Shown piece after piece: positions 63,000 to 64,000 of a stretch of DNA of 64,000 bases. Within the stretch, counting starts at the first letter, position 1; each line of letters opens with the position of its first letter. Position numbers and translations under genes: made by a program. The notes under the pieces were generated by a model. It had not been told where the DNA came from. It did no database searches and saw nothing but the letters and a program-made list of their open reading frames with translations. This DNA comes from Struthio camelus (taxonomy: Eukaryota > Chordata > Aves > Struthioniformes > Struthionidae), in contig NC_090943.1 of NCBI RefSeq assembly GCF_040807025.1, positions 127,792,900 through 127,856,899 of the forward strand, given 5' to 3'.

Positions 63000-63725
63000 G
63001 AGTACCCCGTCAAGATGAAAAGGCGTTAATGAGTTGGATGATGGAAGAGAACACACACTTACAAAAAGTTACTGGTGACGCTAAGCTGAAGAGGGGTTGA
63101 AAGTTTGGGAGGTTGTTTTTTTGAACATAAGATCTGAATGCAAAGTAATCTTGACAAATTAGAGCTAATCTCTCAAATCAACAAGATGAAATTCAGTACA
63201 GGCAAGCATGAAGCACTGTATTTAAGAGTAAAAAAAGTAAAATATATGAATACAAAACAGGAACTAAATATTCAGACAGTAAAGTGACAGAAGAAGATCT
63301 GAAGGTACAGAAGGTCTAAAGTTACATAGTAACAGTTTGATTCTGGAAGACAATACTTGGCACATTGTAGGAAATAGATTCTGTAGTTTGGCAGGTCTTC
63401 TCTGTGTGGTTCAGTGCTCTCACTCTCCTCATTGCTTTTTCCTCTTGAAAAGGTGCAGACAAACTGGAAATTCTGCTCTGTTTTTATTATTCTTTTCTCC
63501 TGAAGAATGAAAACCATCTTTATTTGTAATAAAGGTGATTTAGGTTGAATATTAGAAAAAGATTCTTTGTAATTATTAGGGTGATAAAACCCTGGAACCA
63601 ACTATCTAGAGAAATTGTGGAATCTGCTTCCTTGGTAGTTAAACATCTGTCTAGGTATTCTTGAGCCTGCCTTTATGCTGAGTTAGGATTAGATGGTCTC
63701 TTGTGATCTGTTCCAGCTCTGCATG
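63000..63725 (+). mobile_element. Old CR1 LINE fragment, ORF2 end to 3' terminus
   Basis: Sense-strand CR1: GAGTTGGATGATGGAAGAGAACACAC, then AAAAAGTTACTGGTGACGCTAAGCTG (the degraded FADD motif region, now reading VTGD), then ACAAATTAGAGCTAATCTCTCAAATCAACAAGATGAAATTCAGTACAGGCAAG. The last part is AACTATCTAGAGAAATTGTGGAATCTGCTTCCTTGGTAG and GATTAGATGGTCTCTTGTGATCTGTTCCAGCTCTGCATGA. The fragment is diverged and has internal insertions between the body and the 3' part. Confidence 0.8.
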
Positions 63726-64000
63726 AGTACAGTGCTCAGACTAGATATGGTTTGGCTGCACAGAAGAGATTATCTAAAATAGTTAAATCATGAACTCATG
63801 AAAGTGAAAGGGGATGCTATTAGTTGCATCTAAATACAATTTTAAGGCAGGACAGTAAGGAACAGAGTTTATTTTTGACTGAAATACATTTTTATTTGGC
63901 TTCTAAAAAAGTGTTTTAGCAAATCATGCCTTAATATCTTGAAGCGTCTACATATAGGTATATATCTATCTTCTAATGATTATGCTAGAAAAGCAGAGAA
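63726..64000. other. AT-rich sequence to window end
   Basis: Nothing recognised. Confidence 0.5.

Noticed and set aside
1-64000. CRISPR arrays, bacterial operons, rRNA genes and tRNA genes
   Set aside because: No regularly spaced direct repeats, no Shine-Dalgarno-led gene clusters and no RNA-gene signatures were seen in a vertebrate-type sequence.

Overview
The window looks like bird nuclear DNA. The evidence is CR1 LINEs ending in the octamer (ATTCTGTG)n, a solo retroviral-type LTR, a very old CR1 of the kind shared with turtles and crocodilians, a MIR-like SINE, long AT-rich intronic or intergenic stretches and one sharp CpG island. There are no operons, bacterial genes, rRNA genes or CRISPR arrays. 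Nearly all open frames longer than 60 codons are transposon remnants or chance frames; any host gene here is split into short exons, which I could only find from splice sites plus open phase.

Region 1 (1-18,440) is dominated by a large inverted repeat. Bases 1-3840 reappear, reverse-complemented, at 11161-14996, around a 7,320-bp spacer. By eye the arms differ by two substitutions and one homopolymer length (16 G against 12 C), so they are more than 99.9% identical. The left arm is cut by the window edge, so the true outer end is not visible. Each arm carries the 3' 1.4 kb of a CR1 element. In the right arm the element continues to about 18,440, giving a nearly full-length CR1 on the minus strand: 5'UTR, ORF1 with zinc-knuckle and SGNH esterase, and ORF2 with endonuclease and reverse transcriptase. 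It is broken by frameshifts, stops and a 428-bp solo LTR in ORF1. The spacer holds an older CR1 with an internal deletion (4933-5740).

Region 2 (18,440-49,070) is AT-rich, with small relics of old elements (31.2, 36.7, 44.5, 46.0 kb). Two convincing exons of an unidentified minus-strand gene lie at 47,353-47,439 and 46,750-46,907. Weaker, partly hydrophobic exon candidates follow down to 25.3 kb.

Region 3 (49,075-50,330) is a CpG island with GC box, inverted CCAAT box and ETS/YY1-like motifs. Minus-strand exons lie about 2 kb to its left and plus-strand exon candidates (51,810 and 52,285) about 2 kb to its right, so it is probably a bidirectional promoter.

Region 4 (50,360-64,000) is mostly intron-like AT-rich sequence with simple repeats, a young CR1 3' end (62,324) and an older CR1 fragment (63,000-63,725). 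I could not name either host gene.
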